Shown: positions 14,599-14,612 of the stretch, one piece after another
Numbering within the stretch: position 1 is the first letter of the stretch
Layout: every line of letters starts with the position of its first letter
Source of the DNA: Thermoplasmata archaeon
Lineage (GTDB): Archaea; Thermoplasmatota; Thermoplasmata; Thermoplasmatales; Thermoplasmataceae
Reading direction: 5' to 3'
Assembly: GCA_021793945.1 (NCBI GenBank)
Contig: JAJYRT010000037.1
Location: forward strand, 1-14,612
DNA length: 14,612 nucleotides
Translations under genes and position numbers: made by a program
Notes under the pieces: generated by a model
What the model was told of the DNA's origin: nothing
What the model saw: the letters and a program-made list of their open reading frames with translations, nothing else
The model's database searches: none

Positions 14599-14612
14599 TT
14601 ATTGGTCTTCCC

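Noticed and set aside
1..14612. CRISPR arrays, insertion sequences, tRNA/rRNA genes, toxin-antitoxin or defence modules
   Set aside because: No regularly spaced repeats, transposase-like frames, tRNA-like folds or defence motifs were seen by eye on either strand.

Overview
The window looks like chromosomal DNA of a euryarchaeon of the Thermoplasmatales type. This is an inference. It rests on a citrate synthase of the same length and active-site layout as the Thermoplasma acidophilum enzyme as I remember it, on A/T-rich TATA boxes lying about 24-31 bases before several start codons (leaderless or nearly leaderless transcripts), and on an exported protein rich in N-glycosylation sequons. I see no rRNA, tRNA, CRISPR array, insertion sequence or integrase. 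No gene-free stretch reaches 300 bases.

Layout from left to right: a surface protein cut by the left edge (minus); a class III extradiol dioxygenase (LigB) family protein (minus); citrate synthase (minus); a compact six-gene minus-strand operon at 9571-3097; then, divergent from it, a DedA/VTT-family membrane protein (plus) followed by a fumarylacetoacetate hydrolase (FAH) family enzyme (plus); a convergent 96-residue hypothetical protein (minus); an msrB-msrA pair for repair of oxidised methionine (minus); and a polysaccharide/lipid-oligosaccharide flippase (minus) at the right edge.

The most interesting part is the six-gene operon. It encodes a membrane-bound complex related to group 4 [NiFe] hydrogenases and complex I. 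Its order is a NuoH-like anchor (HyfC), HyfE, an antiporter-like subunit (HyfF), a hydrogenase-like large subunit (HyfG/HycE), a small NuoB-like Fe-S subunit fused to a ferredoxin remnant (HyfI), and a second antiporter-like subunit (HyfB). The genes overlap or abut, so they are almost certainly translated together. The large subunit has lost all four cysteines that hold the NiFe site and also lacks the quinone-site histidines of NuoD. The small subunit keeps its hydrogenase-type proximal cluster ligands. This fits the Ehr (energy-converting hydrogenase-related) class: an ion pump whose redox reaction cannot be read from the sequence.

The flanking genes look like ordinary housekeeping or accessory functions: TCA-cycle entry, ring-cleavage-like and acylpyruvase-like enzymes, methionine repair, and surface or glycan assembly. 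I see no evidence that they belong to the complex.
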